DNA of 64,000 bases, taken from Millisia brevis NBRC 105863. Its GTDB lineage: Bacteria; Actinomycetota; Actinomycetes; Mycobacteriales; Mycobacteriaceae. How positions within the stretch are numbered: position 1 is the first letter of the stretch; each line of letters begins with the position of its first letter. The translations under genes and the position numbers were made by a program. The stretch spans positions 159,407 to 223,406 of the forward strand of contig NZ_BCRN01000010.1 of assembly GCF_001552615.1 (NCBI RefSeq). Reading direction: 5' to 3'. Of this stretch, positions 48,447-58,130 are shown piece after piece. The notes beneath the pieces are model-generated. The model ran no database searches. It saw nothing but the letters and a program-made list of their open reading frames with translations, and was not told the DNA's origin.

Positions 48447-50270
48447 TTGCACTGGACGATCATTGAGGTTGGTTCGAAGCAGCCGTACATCTTCTCGAGC
48501 AATAAGCAGCGTCTGCAGGTTGCGGCGTCCGCTGCGATCTGGTCCCTGGGGTGTGAACGTGTCCGCAAGGCGATCGAATCGGCGGGATACGACCGTGTGC
48601 CGGACCGCGAGCTCCGGAAATTCCTCGATGCCCCGGATGCACAGTCCGATGGGTGCCCCCGCGTCGGGCATGTGGTCGAAACGTCCGGCAAGGCCGTCCT
48701 GCTCGTTCCGACGAAGCAGGCGGGCATCGACATCATCGAGATTCTGACCCGCGAGGTCATCGAGGACAACAGCGGACTCGACGTATGGGGTTACGTCAGT
48801 GAGCGGCTCGCGGACGACTTATCCGACGCAGGTACGGTCTTCCACTTGGCGGAGCTGGGTCGCGAACAGCATCGCCTCCGACGGCTGGGGCCGCAGCACC
48901 GAGACGCGACGCTGCCGTTCCACGAGCCGTGCGCCTATACCCCGCGTCCGGCGATCGTGCGTGAGGTTGAAACCTCGGAGGACCCGACCGCGGAGCGCCA
49001 AGCTCGTTCGGCCTCCGTCGACTACCTCTTCCGCAGAGCCACCGAGGCGCGCCGGCGAATGATCGAGACGCTGAAGACGCTCGACCCCGACGCCTGGACG
49101 GTGGTTCGTCAGCTGATCCTGGATCTGCCGAACATGAAGAAGGGCCTGTCCGACAATGGCTGGGTCGGCGTTCTCCATGCCGACGGAAACGGCCTCGGGA
49201 CGATCTTCACCAACCTGCGGCATATCTACACCGGCCGCGACTTCATCGCCAAGGAGAATGCTCTCAGCAGGTCACTCGACGAGGTCTCCTGGCAAGCGCT
49301 CCTGCACACCGTCCGCGGCGTACACCTGGACGGATCGTTCGCTTCGGATGCGGGTATCGACGGGGTGGCAGCGGACGAGCCCACCGAGCGCTGGGCACGG
49401 AGCCCGAAAGAGTTCGCCAATACGATCCTGCCGATCGTCGTGGGTGGTGACGACTTCGCGCTCGCCGTTTCCGGGGCGATCGCTTTCGACTTCGCCGTCC
49501 TGCTCGCGCAGAACTTCACCCGCCTCGCGTCCGGTTCGCTCGGCCAGGTCTTTACCGACGCACTGGCCGAACTGCACAAGCATGAGATCACCGTTCCGGG
49601 ATCCTTGTCCCTGGCGGTCGGGCTCGCCTTCACCAAACCGCACCACCCCTTCACCCACGGGTTTCATCTTGCGGGACAGTTGGAGAAAGCCGCGAAAGAA
49701 CGATCACGCGATACCAGCATCATCGATGCGATCGTGTTGCGTGAGTCCACAGTTCGCGACCTTGGCGATATCAAACGCCAGCGCACCATCTCGGTCGGCG
49801 ACCCCAGCCGCGACATCTACAGCTTCAAGAGCCGAGCCTTGGACGTTGACGGTTCCCCATTTGCGCTGTCGGCGGTGGATCACGTGCGCCTGCTCATTCG
49901 AGAACTGAACGCGACGGACGAGGACACCGGTGAGCGGGCACTTCCCCGCGGCCGGATTCAGTTGATCCGGGATGCTCTGACCGAGGTCGGTAGCGGCGAT
50001 GTGCGACAGGTGCGCTCGGCGATCGAGTCGGCGCAGGCGCGGCACGCGTATCAGGGTGTGCGGCTCCCCGACCTGCTGCAGGAGGAGCTCGATAACCTCG
50101 TGGCGCAGCTTCGTGTGGCAGAGCAAGCGGCTGCCACCGATAGTGGGACCATCAACGTTGTCACCACCGACATTGTGACCGCGATCGACTTGGCCGACGT
50201 CATGCGCGGCACCGAACACGGCAACAGCGACGACCATACGGCCGAGGCTGTGCGGGGAGGTGGCTCATGA
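48447..50270 (+). CDS. cas10: Cas10, type III CRISPR signalling subunit (no HD domain)
   Basis: The large subunit of the type III effector. From TTG at 48447 (607 residues) it begins HWTIIEVGSKQPYIFSSNKQRLQVAA, the usual Cas10/Cmr2 N-terminus without an HD nuclease domain. The first palm has GVLHADGNGLGTIF (near residue 240), and the second palm carries the cyclase motif VVGGDDFALAVSG (GGDD at 333-336), so cyclic oligoadenylate synthesis is predicted while DNase activity is not. No zinc-finger Cys cluster is seen. The TTG follows GGGGGA at about 5 nt; an in-frame TTG at 48417 is the alternative. The stop overlaps the next start as ATGA. The C-terminal ~100 residues are helical. Confidence 0.92.
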   Translation: MHWTIIEVGSKQPYIFSSNKQRLQVAASAAIWSLGCERVRKAIESAGYDRVPDRELRKFLDAPDAQSDGCPRVGHVVETSGKAVLLVPTKQAGIDIIEILTREVIEDNSGLDVWGYVSERLADDLSDAGTVFHLAELGREQHRLRRLGPQHRDATLPFHEPCAYTPRPAIVREVETSEDPTAERQARSASVDYLFRRATEARRRMIETLKTLDPDAWTVVRQLILDLPNMKKGLSDNGWVGVLHADGNGLGTIFTNLRHIYTGRDFIAKENALSRSLDEVSWQALLHTVRGVHLDGSFASDAGIDGVAADEPTERWARSPKEFANTILPIVVGGDDFALAVSGAIAFDFAVLLAQNFTRLASGSLGQVFTDALAELHKHEITVPGSLSLAVGLAFTKPHHPFTHGFHLAGQLEKAAKERSRDTSIIDAIVLRESTVRDLGDIKRQRTISVGDPSRDIYSFKSRALDVDGSPFALSAVDHVRLLIRELNATDEDTGERALPRGRIQLIRDALTEVGSGDVRQVRSAIESAQARHAYQGVRLPDLLQEELDNLVAQLRVAEQAAATDSGTINVVTTDIVTAIDLADVMRGTEHGNSDDHTAEAVRGGGS

Positions 50271-52528
50271 GCATCGAGCTGAACGTCACGGTCGCCTTCT
50301 TGTCCGACTGGCGCGTCTCGACAGGATATTCGCGATCCACACGTGTGGACACCGCGGTGGTCACCGATCCGCACACGGGATTGCCCTATCTGCCGGCAAA
50401 GTCGCTGACCGGTGTTCTGCGGCACCGTGCGGAACAACTCGCGGACGCTCTCGACGGTACGGCCGGAGGCGAGTGGCATACCTGGCTCGAGTATGTATTC
50501 GGCAGCCAGCCGGCAGACGACTCCGGTCGAGGGCGTTCCCGTGCGGTTCCGGTACCCGCGGCGCTGATAACGGCGCCCCTGCGGCTTTCCACGGAACCGG
50601 CGAATCTCGCGCAAAGCGGGAGCGGCCTGCTGACCGGGACCGAGATCGCACGGGCCGCGACGATCGTCCGGGCGGGTGTGCGGATCGACCGGACCACCGG
50701 AACCGCCATGGGGGACCATGTTCGGTTCGAGGAACGTGCCCGGGCAGGCGTATCCGTTTCCGCCGTATGGGCCGTGGACGCCGACGCGGAGGCGGATCTG
50801 TGGCCGGCACGGTTCCTCCTCGGTGCCGCCGCCCGGCTGGTGCGGTCGGTCGGCGGTGGGCGTCGACGCGGCGCGGGCGAATGTGTGGTCACTTTCGCAG
50901 AGATCGACGAGTCGCATCTCGATACACTCCTGGAGCGGATCGAAGCCGAAGAAGCGCTTCCGGTTCCGCCCCCGCGGCGGGTCGACTCGTCGCATACCGC
51001 GGCCGGTGATGGCGAGTCCGTCGGTGGAGCAACCGAACTCGTTCACGCGCACGACCTGGTTGTGCAGATCGTGGAGCCCACGATCGTCGGTGCGCTTACG
51101 ACTGCCAATCTTGTGGAGTCCGCCCTCGCGATTCCCGGGTCGGTGTTGCTGCCTTTGGTGCTCCGGGAACTCGGGTCCAACGACCTGGTCCGCAACGGGC
51201 ACATCGTCGTCACCGAGGCCACGCCGGACATCGATGGTCGACGGACGTTTCCCTGGCCGTTGGCGTTGACGGAACACAAGATGACCAAGGATGCCCGCAA
51301 CCTCTGTGTACCGCATATCGGTGATCCCAAGCTCGGCGCGCTGATGGGAAACTATGTCGCGGCTGATGACGATGGCGTGGTGCGGTTCACGAAGCCTGCT
51401 CTCGTACAGCGGCTGCATGCCGTCGTCGATGACGACGACCAGGGTCCGGACAACCTATTCGTCACCGACGCTCTCGCACCCGGTACCGTCTTCCGCGCCC
51501 AGGTGTGGCTGCCCGCGGGGAAGACTCTGCCGAACACCGCGTTTCGTGCCGGCGACCTACGTATCGGGCGTTCGTCCAAGGATGACTACGGCTCGATAGA
51601 CGTCACGGTGGAGACCCCGATCTCGTCGCCGCCTGCCGAAACGATTCCCGCGGGCCGTGAGTTCGGTGTCCTGCTGGCGTCCCACGTGATTCTGCTCCGT
51701 GACGACGGTGGACCCGACGTGAGCGTCGTCGGCCTCGCCAGGGCACTCGAGGGCCTGCTGGGCGGGATCACCCTCGAGCCGGTGCGCAGCGACTTCACGG
51801 GCGACCGGATTCGGTTCGGCTGCGTGGTTCGGACGGTGCGAATCGACTCGTGGCAGGCCAGGTGGGGCCTGCCACGACCGAGCCTCGAAGGCCTGGCCGC
51901 CGGCTCGACGATCTACTTCACGGCCGACCGCGAGATCCTTCCCGACGAGCAGCGGCGGTTCGAATCGACACCGATCGGCCTGCGCACCGTCGAGGGCTTC
52001 GGGCGGATCCTGATCAACCCGGACGTGCTTCCCGACGAGCCGAAGCTTGCCAAAGCCGGCACACGAGGCAACGGTGCGGCAGGCCCGGTAGCTGTGCCCG
52101 CGGTCGATTCGGTCGGTCGGCGCCTCATCGAGACGGCGGCGATGGCGCGTATCGAGTCGGCCGCCGTGTTGGCGGTGAGGGGAGCGGTCGACAGGTACCT
52201 GCCGCGGGGTGTCGACCGCACGCAGCTCTACGTCCTACGCACCCTCGTCGACGGATTCGACGCCGACGGTGGATTGCAGCGGTTTCGGGCCTGGCGGCAT
52301 ACGAAGGTGAAAGGTGACCCATGGGCGAAGGTGAAACCGGAATTGGCCGCCCTCCTCGACCCACAGGACAGTACCGTCCGAAATCCGGTGTGGAGTGCCC
52401 TCTTTCCGAACACCCCGGATAGGGACCTGGAGGTTCTTCGGTCGGTGTCCGATATCCGTGCCGTGCAAGTGCTTCTCCGGATCGCGATCGGGCAGGCCGC
52501 GAAGACGCTCGAGGGAGGGCGGCGATGA
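50267..52528 (+). CDS. Cas7-Cas5-Cas11-like fusion (III-Dv backbone)
   Basis: A 753-residue multi-RAMP protein. Residues 1-225 are a Csm3-like Cas7 with VDTAVVTDP (Asp28 at the position of the target-RNA-cutting Asp), LPAKSLTGVLR and the glycine loop GGGRRRGAGE. Residues ~255-600 form a Csx10/Cas5-like domain with DLRIGRSSKDDYGS and a second glycine loop PIGLRTVEGFGRI. The last ~140 residues (from VGRRLIETAAMARIESA) are mainly helical and probably the Cas11 small subunit. This order matches the Cas7-Cas5-Cas11 subunit of the Synechocystis III-Dv complex. There is no separate csm2/cmr5 gene. It overlaps both neighbours by ATGA. Confidence 0.82.
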   Translation: MSIELNVTVAFLSDWRVSTGYSRSTRVDTAVVTDPHTGLPYLPAKSLTGVLRHRAEQLADALDGTAGGEWHTWLEYVFGSQPADDSGRGRSRAVPVPAALITAPLRLSTEPANLAQSGSGLLTGTEIARAATIVRAGVRIDRTTGTAMGDHVRFEERARAGVSVSAVWAVDADAEADLWPARFLLGAAARLVRSVGGGRRRGAGECVVTFAEIDESHLDTLLERIEAEEALPVPPPRRVDSSHTAAGDGESVGGATELVHAHDLVVQIVEPTIVGALTTANLVESALAIPGSVLLPLVLRELGSNDLVRNGHIVVTEATPDIDGRRTFPWPLALTEHKMTKDARNLCVPHIGDPKLGALMGNYVAADDDGVVRFTKPALVQRLHAVVDDDDQGPDNLFVTDALAPGTVFRAQVWLPAGKTLPNTAFRAGDLRIGRSSKDDYGSIDVTVETPISSPPAETIPAGREFGVLLASHVILLRDDGGPDVSVVGLARALEGLLGGITLEPVRSDFTGDRIRFGCVVRTVRIDSWQARWGLPRPSLEGLAAGSTIYFTADREILPDEQRRFESTPIGLRTVEGFGRILINPDVLPDEPKLAKAGTRGNGAAGPVAVPAVDSVGRRLIETAAMARIESAAVLAVRGAVDRYLPRGVDRTQLYVLRTLVDGFDADGGLQRFRAWRHTKVKGDPWAKVKPELAALLDPQDSTVRNPVWSALFPNTPDRDLEVLRSVSDIRAVQVLLRIAIGQAAKTLEGGRR

Positions 52529-54192
52529 CGACGACCATCTACCGCGTGAGCGGCACGCTGATGGCCACGTCGGCAGTGCACGTGGGAGCCGATACCGACG
52601 GACTCGACGTCGACGCCAACCAGTTCGTCGACGGGCTGGGGCGCGTGACGATACCGGGCACGTCGCTGGCCGGCGTGATCCGTAGTCTCATCGACGTCGA
52701 CGAGGCCGGTGCGGCGCCGGACGGAACGTCCAAGACGCTCTGGGGAACGCTCGAACGGGCCAGTCGCATCACCGTTTACGACGCGTGGGTGGATGGACCG
52801 CCGGTGACGCCGGCGAATCTCGACATTCGCACCAGCAGTTCCATCGACCGGCAGACCGGAGGACCGGCGGAGCGCCACCTGTTCAGCCGACGGCTTGTGC
52901 CCAAGGGCACCCGATTCCGATTCCGCCTCGATATCGAAGGATCCGATACCGAGCCGTCGGAGAAGCCCGAGGCAATCACGGACATGCTCGGACGCATCCT
53001 CCGGAACCTTGCCGGCGACGGCTTCGCCGTGGGAGCCGGGGTGACGCGGGGACTCGGCAGAATCACGCTCGTCGAAGGCTGGCAGATACGTACACACACC
53101 CTTCGGAGAGACACGCTGCGGGACGCACTGGAGTCGGGCAGCTACGCGGCCATGACAGTCGGTCGCCGAGAGCTTCCGGGCGGCACTCTGCGAATCACGG
53201 TGCCGTGGAGTCCCGTCGGGCCGGTCATGAGTTCTGTTTCCGAACAGGGCGCAGCAGCCGATGATTTCCCGCTCACGGCGACGCAGTGGGATCGGAACAA
53301 CAAGAAGTCCTGGAGAACGAGACTGGCCCTGGTGATCCCCGGATCGTCGGTCAAGGGAGTGTTGCGCTCGCACGCGGAACGGATCGCCCGGGGGGCTGCC
53401 GGTATCACCGCGGTGCCGGACGCCTTCCTCGAACAGTTGGAAGGGGCCGGGCTACCGGCGATCTCCGAGTTGTTCGGCACCGCGAGGGAACGGTCGGCCG
53501 AGGCCGGACCCCGCGGGCGCAAAGGCTCACTCGTCGTTCACGATGTCACCAGTGTCCGGCTGGCCGGTACGGCCGAGTGGGAGCGGCTGCGCGACGCCGC
53601 CGCGGGCGAGGTTGCCCTGCCCGACGACCGGAGGTCAGCCCTTCGGGGAGCACAGGATCAGGCCGACGCGAACGAGCTAGCCAAAGCGATAGACGCGTTC
53701 AACAAGAGCCAAGCCAATCCGAGCGCGTCCGATGAGGGTATTTGGCTGGACGTTGTCACCCGGAACTCGATCGATCGGTGGACGGGGGCAGCAGCAGAGA
53801 AGCGGTTGTTCACCGTGATCGAGCCACACGCGTCGTGGACCCCTATCGTCATCGATCTGGATGTGGCGCGGCTGCGTCGGCAACGGGCCAATCTCGACGC
53901 CGCGCTCGCATTGCTGATACTGGTGCTGATCGACGCTGCCGAAGGATGGCTCGCGATCGGCCACGCCACCACTCGGGGCCTCGGGTCGGTCCGCATCGAC
54001 CCCACCGAAGTGATGTTCGCACTGGAGGAGTCCGAACGGGCCAAGGAAACCACCGATTCCGTTGCTGCCCTGGACCGAAGGTCGCTGCAGGAGGTGCTGG
54101 ACGACCCGGAGCTCCTCGAACGTCTCACCAGGGCGTGGACGGTGGCGACCGAGGCTGCGGCCGCGCAGGGGCCGGAGAACGCCGATGTCTGA
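52525..54192 (+). CDS. Cas7-2x, tandem Csm3-like RAMP protein
   Basis: A 555-residue protein with two Csm3-like Cas7 domains. Domain A (about 1-215) has VHVGADTDG, then VDANQFVD with Asp30 at the catalytic position, VTIPGTSLAGVIRS and glycine loop GAGVTRGLGRI. Domain B (about 225-505) has VIPGSSVKGVLRSHAE and loop GHATTRGLGSV, with an acidic ADDFPL segment at the position of the cutting Asp. It should bind consecutive crRNA segments and cut target RNA at regular intervals. Two Cas7 units here plus one in the previous gene plus one in the insertion subunit give a four-Cas7 backbone. The 3' end overlaps csx19 by 8 bp. Confidence 0.85.
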   Translation: MTTTIYRVSGTLMATSAVHVGADTDGLDVDANQFVDGLGRVTIPGTSLAGVIRSLIDVDEAGAAPDGTSKTLWGTLERASRITVYDAWVDGPPVTPANLDIRTSSSIDRQTGGPAERHLFSRRLVPKGTRFRFRLDIEGSDTEPSEKPEAITDMLGRILRNLAGDGFAVGAGVTRGLGRITLVEGWQIRTHTLRRDTLRDALESGSYAAMTVGRRELPGGTLRITVPWSPVGPVMSSVSEQGAAADDFPLTATQWDRNNKKSWRTRLALVIPGSSVKGVLRSHAERIARGAAGITAVPDAFLEQLEGAGLPAISELFGTARERSAEAGPRGRKGSLVVHDVTSVRLAGTAEWERLRDAAAGEVALPDDRRSALRGAQDQADANELAKAIDAFNKSQANPSASDEGIWLDVVTRNSIDRWTGAAAEKRLFTVIEPHASWTPIVIDLDVARLRRQRANLDAALALLILVLIDAAEGWLAIGHATTRGLGSVRIDPTEVMFALEESERAKETTDSVAALDRRSLQEVLDDPELLERLTRAWTVATEAAAAQGPENADV

Positions 54193-54772
54193 TCCATCGA
54201 CAACCCGCCGATATCGCTCCCTCGAGCGGCGCGATTCCCCCACCACCATCGAGGAGGCCGTGGCCTGGTTCGACGACGCCACCGCGGGGCGGGCCGCCGC
54301 CGGATATCTGTACAGTCCAGCTGCGGCACGGTTTGTCGCGCGGTCGAACGGGGTATGGCAGCAGCGGGACGCCGGCGGTGTCGAGTCGGCGGACTTTGGC
54401 CCGGCATTCGAGGTCACATTGTTCACAGCCGAGCGAGAGCTCCGATGGACCCACTCCGGTTTCGGTAAGGGCGCAGCGGTGATCGTCTCCGACAGGGAGG
54501 CCGCCGAGGGATCAGTGCGGCTACTGGCGGGAGTTCGCGAGCACCTGCTGTGGGGGTACTGCAGCGCACAGATCGACGGATGGGTGAGTACCGACAGCGC
54601 CCGCATCGGACCGCTCTGGGTTCCCTTCGGAGACCCGATCGATGACGGCGACTGGCTCGTTCTCACCGGCGTGGAATACACCGAAACCGACGAGCACGGG
54701 AATGTGTTCGTGGTTGATCGTCGCCATATCGGCATCGAGAAGCGTTCGCCCGAACGCGGCAAGAGGGTGTGA
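54185..54772 (+). CDS. csx19: Csx19 (TIGR03984-type III-D accessory subunit)
   Basis: A 195-residue protein with features of the TIGR03984/Csx19 family: AAGYLYSPAAARFVARS, FEVTLFTAERELRW, REHLLWGYC, WVSTDSARIGPLWVP and TEYTETDEHGNVFVVDRRHIGIE-like end. Csx19 is a marker of type III-D effectors and is a subunit of the III-Dv complex; its biochemical role is not settled. ATG at 54185 lies within the end of the double-Cas7 gene and precedes the large Cas7 gene by 1 bp. The upstream frame, open from 54062, lacks similarity. Confidence 0.85.
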   Translation: MSDPSTTRRYRSLERRDSPTTIEEAVAWFDDATAGRAAAGYLYSPAAARFVARSNGVWQQRDAGGVESADFGPAFEVTLFTAERELRWTHSGFGKGAAVIVSDREAAEGSVRLLAGVREHLLWGYCSAQIDGWVSTDSARIGPLWVPFGDPIDDGDWLVLTGVEYTETDEHGNVFVVDRRHIGIEKRSPERGKRV

Positions 54773-54773
54773 C

Positions 54774-57014
54774 ATGGTAGGAATTCCCGGAGCCGGGGGC
54801 CACAGGCGTCGAAAGGTCAACGCGGGTGACAACTTTCTCAATCCGTACAACTTCGTATCGATTCCCGACCGCGAGGATCTTCCCGCCGCACTGAAGGACG
54901 GCGTTCCCGCCGATCACGGGGTGATCGCCAAGGAGGGCTACTCCGGTTCCATCCCGATCACGCTGACCACCAGGACTCCGATGCTGATCCCCGATCAGCC
55001 GCGAGGAACCAAACGAACGAACCAACCGCGCGAGGTCGGCACTCGTCGAGGTCGCGATGGCTCGGTGATTCTCAGCGGGTCCACCGTCAAAGGTGTGCTG
55101 CGCAGCGCGTACGAGGCGATCACCAACTCCCGTTTCGGTGTTTTCGATGATCGGCACAACCTGCCGGGTGCGGTGCGGTCCGCTGCACGGTCGGCGTTGG
55201 GATCGTTCCCGGGGTACGTGCTCACAGCGTCGAAGAATGATCGCGGTGAGGTGATCGAGGCGGTAGCCGTCTACTTGAGCTACTTGATACCCGTCGGATT
55301 CAGCGACAACACGGACCCGATGCCGGCGGTCTGGCTCCCCACGAACCTGGGGCAAGCCTTCGCGCGGAGAAGCAACCTCCGAGATCCCGACATGCAGCAG
55401 GTCGACGCCTGGATTCACCTACAGCGCCACCCCCGTAAGGGGTTCACACTGTGGCGCGTCTCCGACCTGGCGCGTCGCGGGGAGGAATTGCCGTCGCATG
55501 CCAGCCCACCCCCCAATGACGATTGGACCGTCGAGCGATACCGGCCGGTGCGGGTGCGCGGCATCGTTCATTGGACCGGTGCGCACTTCCCGAGGAAGCA
55601 CGATGAGCGCCTGGTGGTCACCGAGCTGATCGATACCACGCTGGCGGAAGCCGAATGGTATGAGGAAGACCTCGACGAGAAGCTCATCCGGGGATGGGAA
55701 GGAGTCCTGGCCTCCTACGCTGCCGCCCACGAGAACGACGTCGACGGCCGCGGCAGGCTGGGCTCCTACATTGTGGCGCAGGATCGCTGGGAGTTGCGGC
55801 CGGATCGCACGCTGCACATGATCTACGACAGTGCCGATCGACTTCATCGGATCACACCGGCCATGATCGGTCGCGACGTATTCGATGCGGCCCCGGCGGA
55901 TCTGGTCGGGGCGCACGCGCCGGCATCGAGCCGGGAGGAGCTGTCTCCGGCGGAACGGGTGTTCGGTTGGGTGGACGGCGGTTCCGCCGCCGGCGGCCGG
56001 TCTGCGGCGACCCGCGGCACCAAGCGCGCCCATCGTGGGCAGCTACGCGTGGCAGCGCCTGTCGTGGTACGCCGGGAAGCCGGCGAGGCGGTCCCGCCGG
56101 AACCCGTTCCCGGCGGCTCGCTCCCGTTGGCCACCCTCAATGGCCCCAAGCCGAGCCAATATCGTTTCTACGCCGCCGACGGTGGCGGCGAGCCGATTAT
56201 CGACAAAGGGGAGAAGTCCGCCACGACGGCGTTCCGGGAAGGGGATCGACTGCGGGGCAGGAAATTCTATTTGCCGCATGGTGACCTGGTGGACGACCCG
56301 GAAGGGGCTGCACGCTATTTCGGCGGGCGCGACTCGCACAGCCAGGTAGCGGTCAACAATCGCCGACAGTATCGCGAGCATGTGGCACCCAGGGGATACA
56401 AGCCGGATGTGACGACGGCGATCAAGGACTGGGTGCCCGCCGGTACAACATTCGAAACGACCCTGTACGTCCACAACCTCAGTGAAACGGAGCTGGGAGC
56501 GTTGCTGTGGCTGTTGGCCCTTCCGGAGGACGCCGTCTACGTGGTCGGATTGGGGAAGCCTCTGGGGTTCGGTGCAACACGGATCGAAGCGAATTGGGGT
56601 GCGGTTCGCCTGTACTCCGAGGTGGACCTCGTCGGCCGGTACCGCTCACTGAGTACCGCAGCCGCTCAACTTGCCGGCGAAGCGATGTCGGTGGACCCGC
56701 AGGATCTGGTGAATCGGTTCGACAGGCTGCTTGCCCAATCCCTGCCTGCCGTTCGCAGAGAGTTTCTCGACGCCGTCCTCGGGTACTCCGGCATCTCCGT
56801 CCACTACCCCCGGGTGCGCGATGAGGGCGGCGCCACGGCCCCCCAGCAGGAAGGATACCGGTGGTGGGTATCCAACGATCGCAACTTTCAAAACGAGGCG
56901 CCGCGTTCGCTTCCCACATTGGGTAGGAACGCGGCGCCCGCACTGCCGTACCTGCGTGAGTATGTGTCGCAACAACAACCGGGAGGCAATAGAGGGCGCG
57001 GGCCGCGTCGGTAG
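54774..57014 (+). CDS. Cas7 with insertion (TIGR03986-type RAMP)
   Basis: A 746-residue RAMP protein of the TIGR03986 family. The N-terminus has FLNPYNFVSI, then TPMLIPDQ and the Cas7 signature LSGSTVKGVLRSAYEAITNSRFGVF near residue 100. The C-terminal part has VYVVGLGKPLGFGATRIE, the glycine loop of the fold. A region of about 350 residues between these halves is the insertion, less conserved and rich in Arg/Asp. It probably caps one end of the crRNA in the III-Dv complex. It ends 19 bp from the convergent cas6 gene. The ATG at 54774 follows csx19 directly. Confidence 0.85.
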   Translation: MVGIPGAGGHRRRKVNAGDNFLNPYNFVSIPDREDLPAALKDGVPADHGVIAKEGYSGSIPITLTTRTPMLIPDQPRGTKRTNQPREVGTRRGRDGSVILSGSTVKGVLRSAYEAITNSRFGVFDDRHNLPGAVRSAARSALGSFPGYVLTASKNDRGEVIEAVAVYLSYLIPVGFSDNTDPMPAVWLPTNLGQAFARRSNLRDPDMQQVDAWIHLQRHPRKGFTLWRVSDLARRGEELPSHASPPPNDDWTVERYRPVRVRGIVHWTGAHFPRKHDERLVVTELIDTTLAEAEWYEEDLDEKLIRGWEGVLASYAAAHENDVDGRGRLGSYIVAQDRWELRPDRTLHMIYDSADRLHRITPAMIGRDVFDAAPADLVGAHAPASSREELSPAERVFGWVDGGSAAGGRSAATRGTKRAHRGQLRVAAPVVVRREAGEAVPPEPVPGGSLPLATLNGPKPSQYRFYAADGGGEPIIDKGEKSATTAFREGDRLRGRKFYLPHGDLVDDPEGAARYFGGRDSHSQVAVNNRRQYREHVAPRGYKPDVTTAIKDWVPAGTTFETTLYVHNLSETELGALLWLLALPEDAVYVVGLGKPLGFGATRIEANWGAVRLYSEVDLVGRYRSLSTAAAQLAGEAMSVDPQDLVNRFDRLLAQSLPAVRREFLDAVLGYSGISVHYPRVRDEGGATAPQQEGYRWWVSNDRNFQNEAPRSLPTLGRNAAPALPYLREYVSQQQPGGNRGRGPRR

Positions 57015-57033
57015 CGCAGCTGCACCGCGGCCG

Positions 57034-57777
57034 CTATTGCCATGTCTCCTCCAACTCGATCCGACCGAATCCGCGCGCGGTGAAGCTGCCCACGCCGGCG
57101 TACCGCGCGAAGTTGAGGAGGGTTGTCAGGATCGCGGCTGCGGCCGGGGTGTCGGCGACCAGCCGAATCCGTCCGACGAATCCGGAGACCGTCGCCTGCT
57201 TCACCGTCGTCACGATATTGCGACCGTCCAGGTCGGAGACCCAGATGGACCGAATGTCCCTGGTGTCAACGGTGATTGGATTGTTCGGGTAGAGCCGGTT
57301 CCAACGCAGCGACAGGGAACGGATCATGGTGAACGGGTCCGGCATGGGACTCGACCGCTGGCCGCTGCGAAACGTGGTGGGCGTGGTGAAGTGCACGACG
57401 TGGGCCGGCGTCGGGACAGCGCCCCGGACGCTCGCGAAGGTGTGCGCCTCGACGATGCCCGGGTCGCCGATGGCACGTCCCGTCTGGTCGCCGAGGGTGA
57501 TGGGCGACCCGTAGAGCTCGAGTTCGTTGACGAAGTCGGTCGCAGGCTCGGTCAGTGTTGTCAGCCCCAGGACCGCGACACCGTCGATGTCTGCCATGGG
57601 CAGCGCGCACCAGGGCTTGACATCCTGCCCGTGTCCGGAGATGCCCGCGACGTCCAGACCCTCGTCGAGCCAGCCGGCCGCGACGGCGTGCAGATGGGGG
57701 AGGGCAACCCGTTGCGGGTCGATGCCCATCACGGGTATCACCCAGTGAGCTAGAGCGAAACGCTCGGCTGTTGTCAC
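57034..57777 (-). CDS. cas6: Cas6 crRNA-processing endoribonuclease
   Basis: A 247-residue Cas6-type RAMP that cuts CRISPR precursor RNA within the repeats. The central HFTTPTTFRSG-like segment followed by PDPFTMIRSLSLRWN, and the C-terminal block LLNFARYAGVGSFTARGFGRIEL (glycine-rich RNA-binding loop), are family hallmarks. The start is GTG at 57777, whose GTGA overlaps the stop of the upstream small gene; an ATG at 57813 is open but lies inside that gene. The catalytic His cannot be assigned by eye. It is the last gene of a three-gene leftward operon. Confidence 0.85.
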   Translation of the reverse strand: MTTAERFALAHWVIPVMGIDPQRVALPHLHAVAAGWLDEGLDVAGISGHGQDVKPWCALPMADIDGVAVLGLTTLTEPATDFVNELELYGSPITLGDQTGRAIGDPGIVEAHTFASVRGAVPTPAHVVHFTTPTTFRSGQRSSPMPDPFTMIRSLSLRWNRLYPNNPITVDTRDIRSIWVSDLDGRNIVTTVKQATVSGFVGRIRLVADTPAAAAILTTLLNFARYAGVGSFTARGFGRIELEETWQ

Positions 57778-58130
57778 GCGGAACTCCGGGCGAAGGAGCC
57801 CAGTGATCGGCATCCGACGATCTGCCCATCCTCGCCGCGGACCTCGTCGACGGGGAAGACGATATCGTCGCGGTCGACGAGGGCCGCCGCGGTGATGCGG
57901 GAGACGATGTAGCGCACGCCGTCACGGGGATCCGGCAGGTCGGTGACCGTCGGTGCGTACCCCAATTCCACCAAGGGAAGCTCGATGCCGGCGACGCGTA
58001 GAGGTTCCGCGGATGATCGGATCTCTCCTACGCGCGCGAAGCCGCTCGACGCGATGACGATCACCGGCCGGCCGTCGATGTACAGCGCAAACGGGTGTGG
58101 AGTGAGGTTGACCAACTGCAGATCAGTCAT
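57774..58130 (-). CDS. Small conserved protein of unknown function in CRISPR operon
   Basis: A 118-residue soluble protein. It begins MTDLQLVNLTPHPFALYIDG, has an IASSGFARVGEIR segment, a GYAPTVTDLPDPRDGVRYIVSRITAAA block and ends GQIVGCRSLGSF. I recognise the NLTPH start and the DPRDGVRYIVS motif as those of a small family seen in actinobacteria and phages, but no function is known to me. It overlaps the upstream membrane-protein stop as ATGA and cas6 as GTGA, so it is produced in fixed ratio with both. A role in the type III response is inferred only from this position. Confidence 0.75.
   Translation of the reverse strand: MTDLQLVNLTPHPFALYIDGRPVIVIASSGFARVGEIRSSAEPLRVAGIELPLVELGYAPTVTDLPDPRDGVRYIVSRITAAALVDRDDIVFPVDEVRGEDGQIVGCRSLGSFARSSA

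Noticed and set aside
56479..56943. Minus-strand frame inside the Cas7-insertion gene
   Set aside because: It covers the conserved glycine loop of the RAMP protein in antisense and is rich in Arg/Pro.
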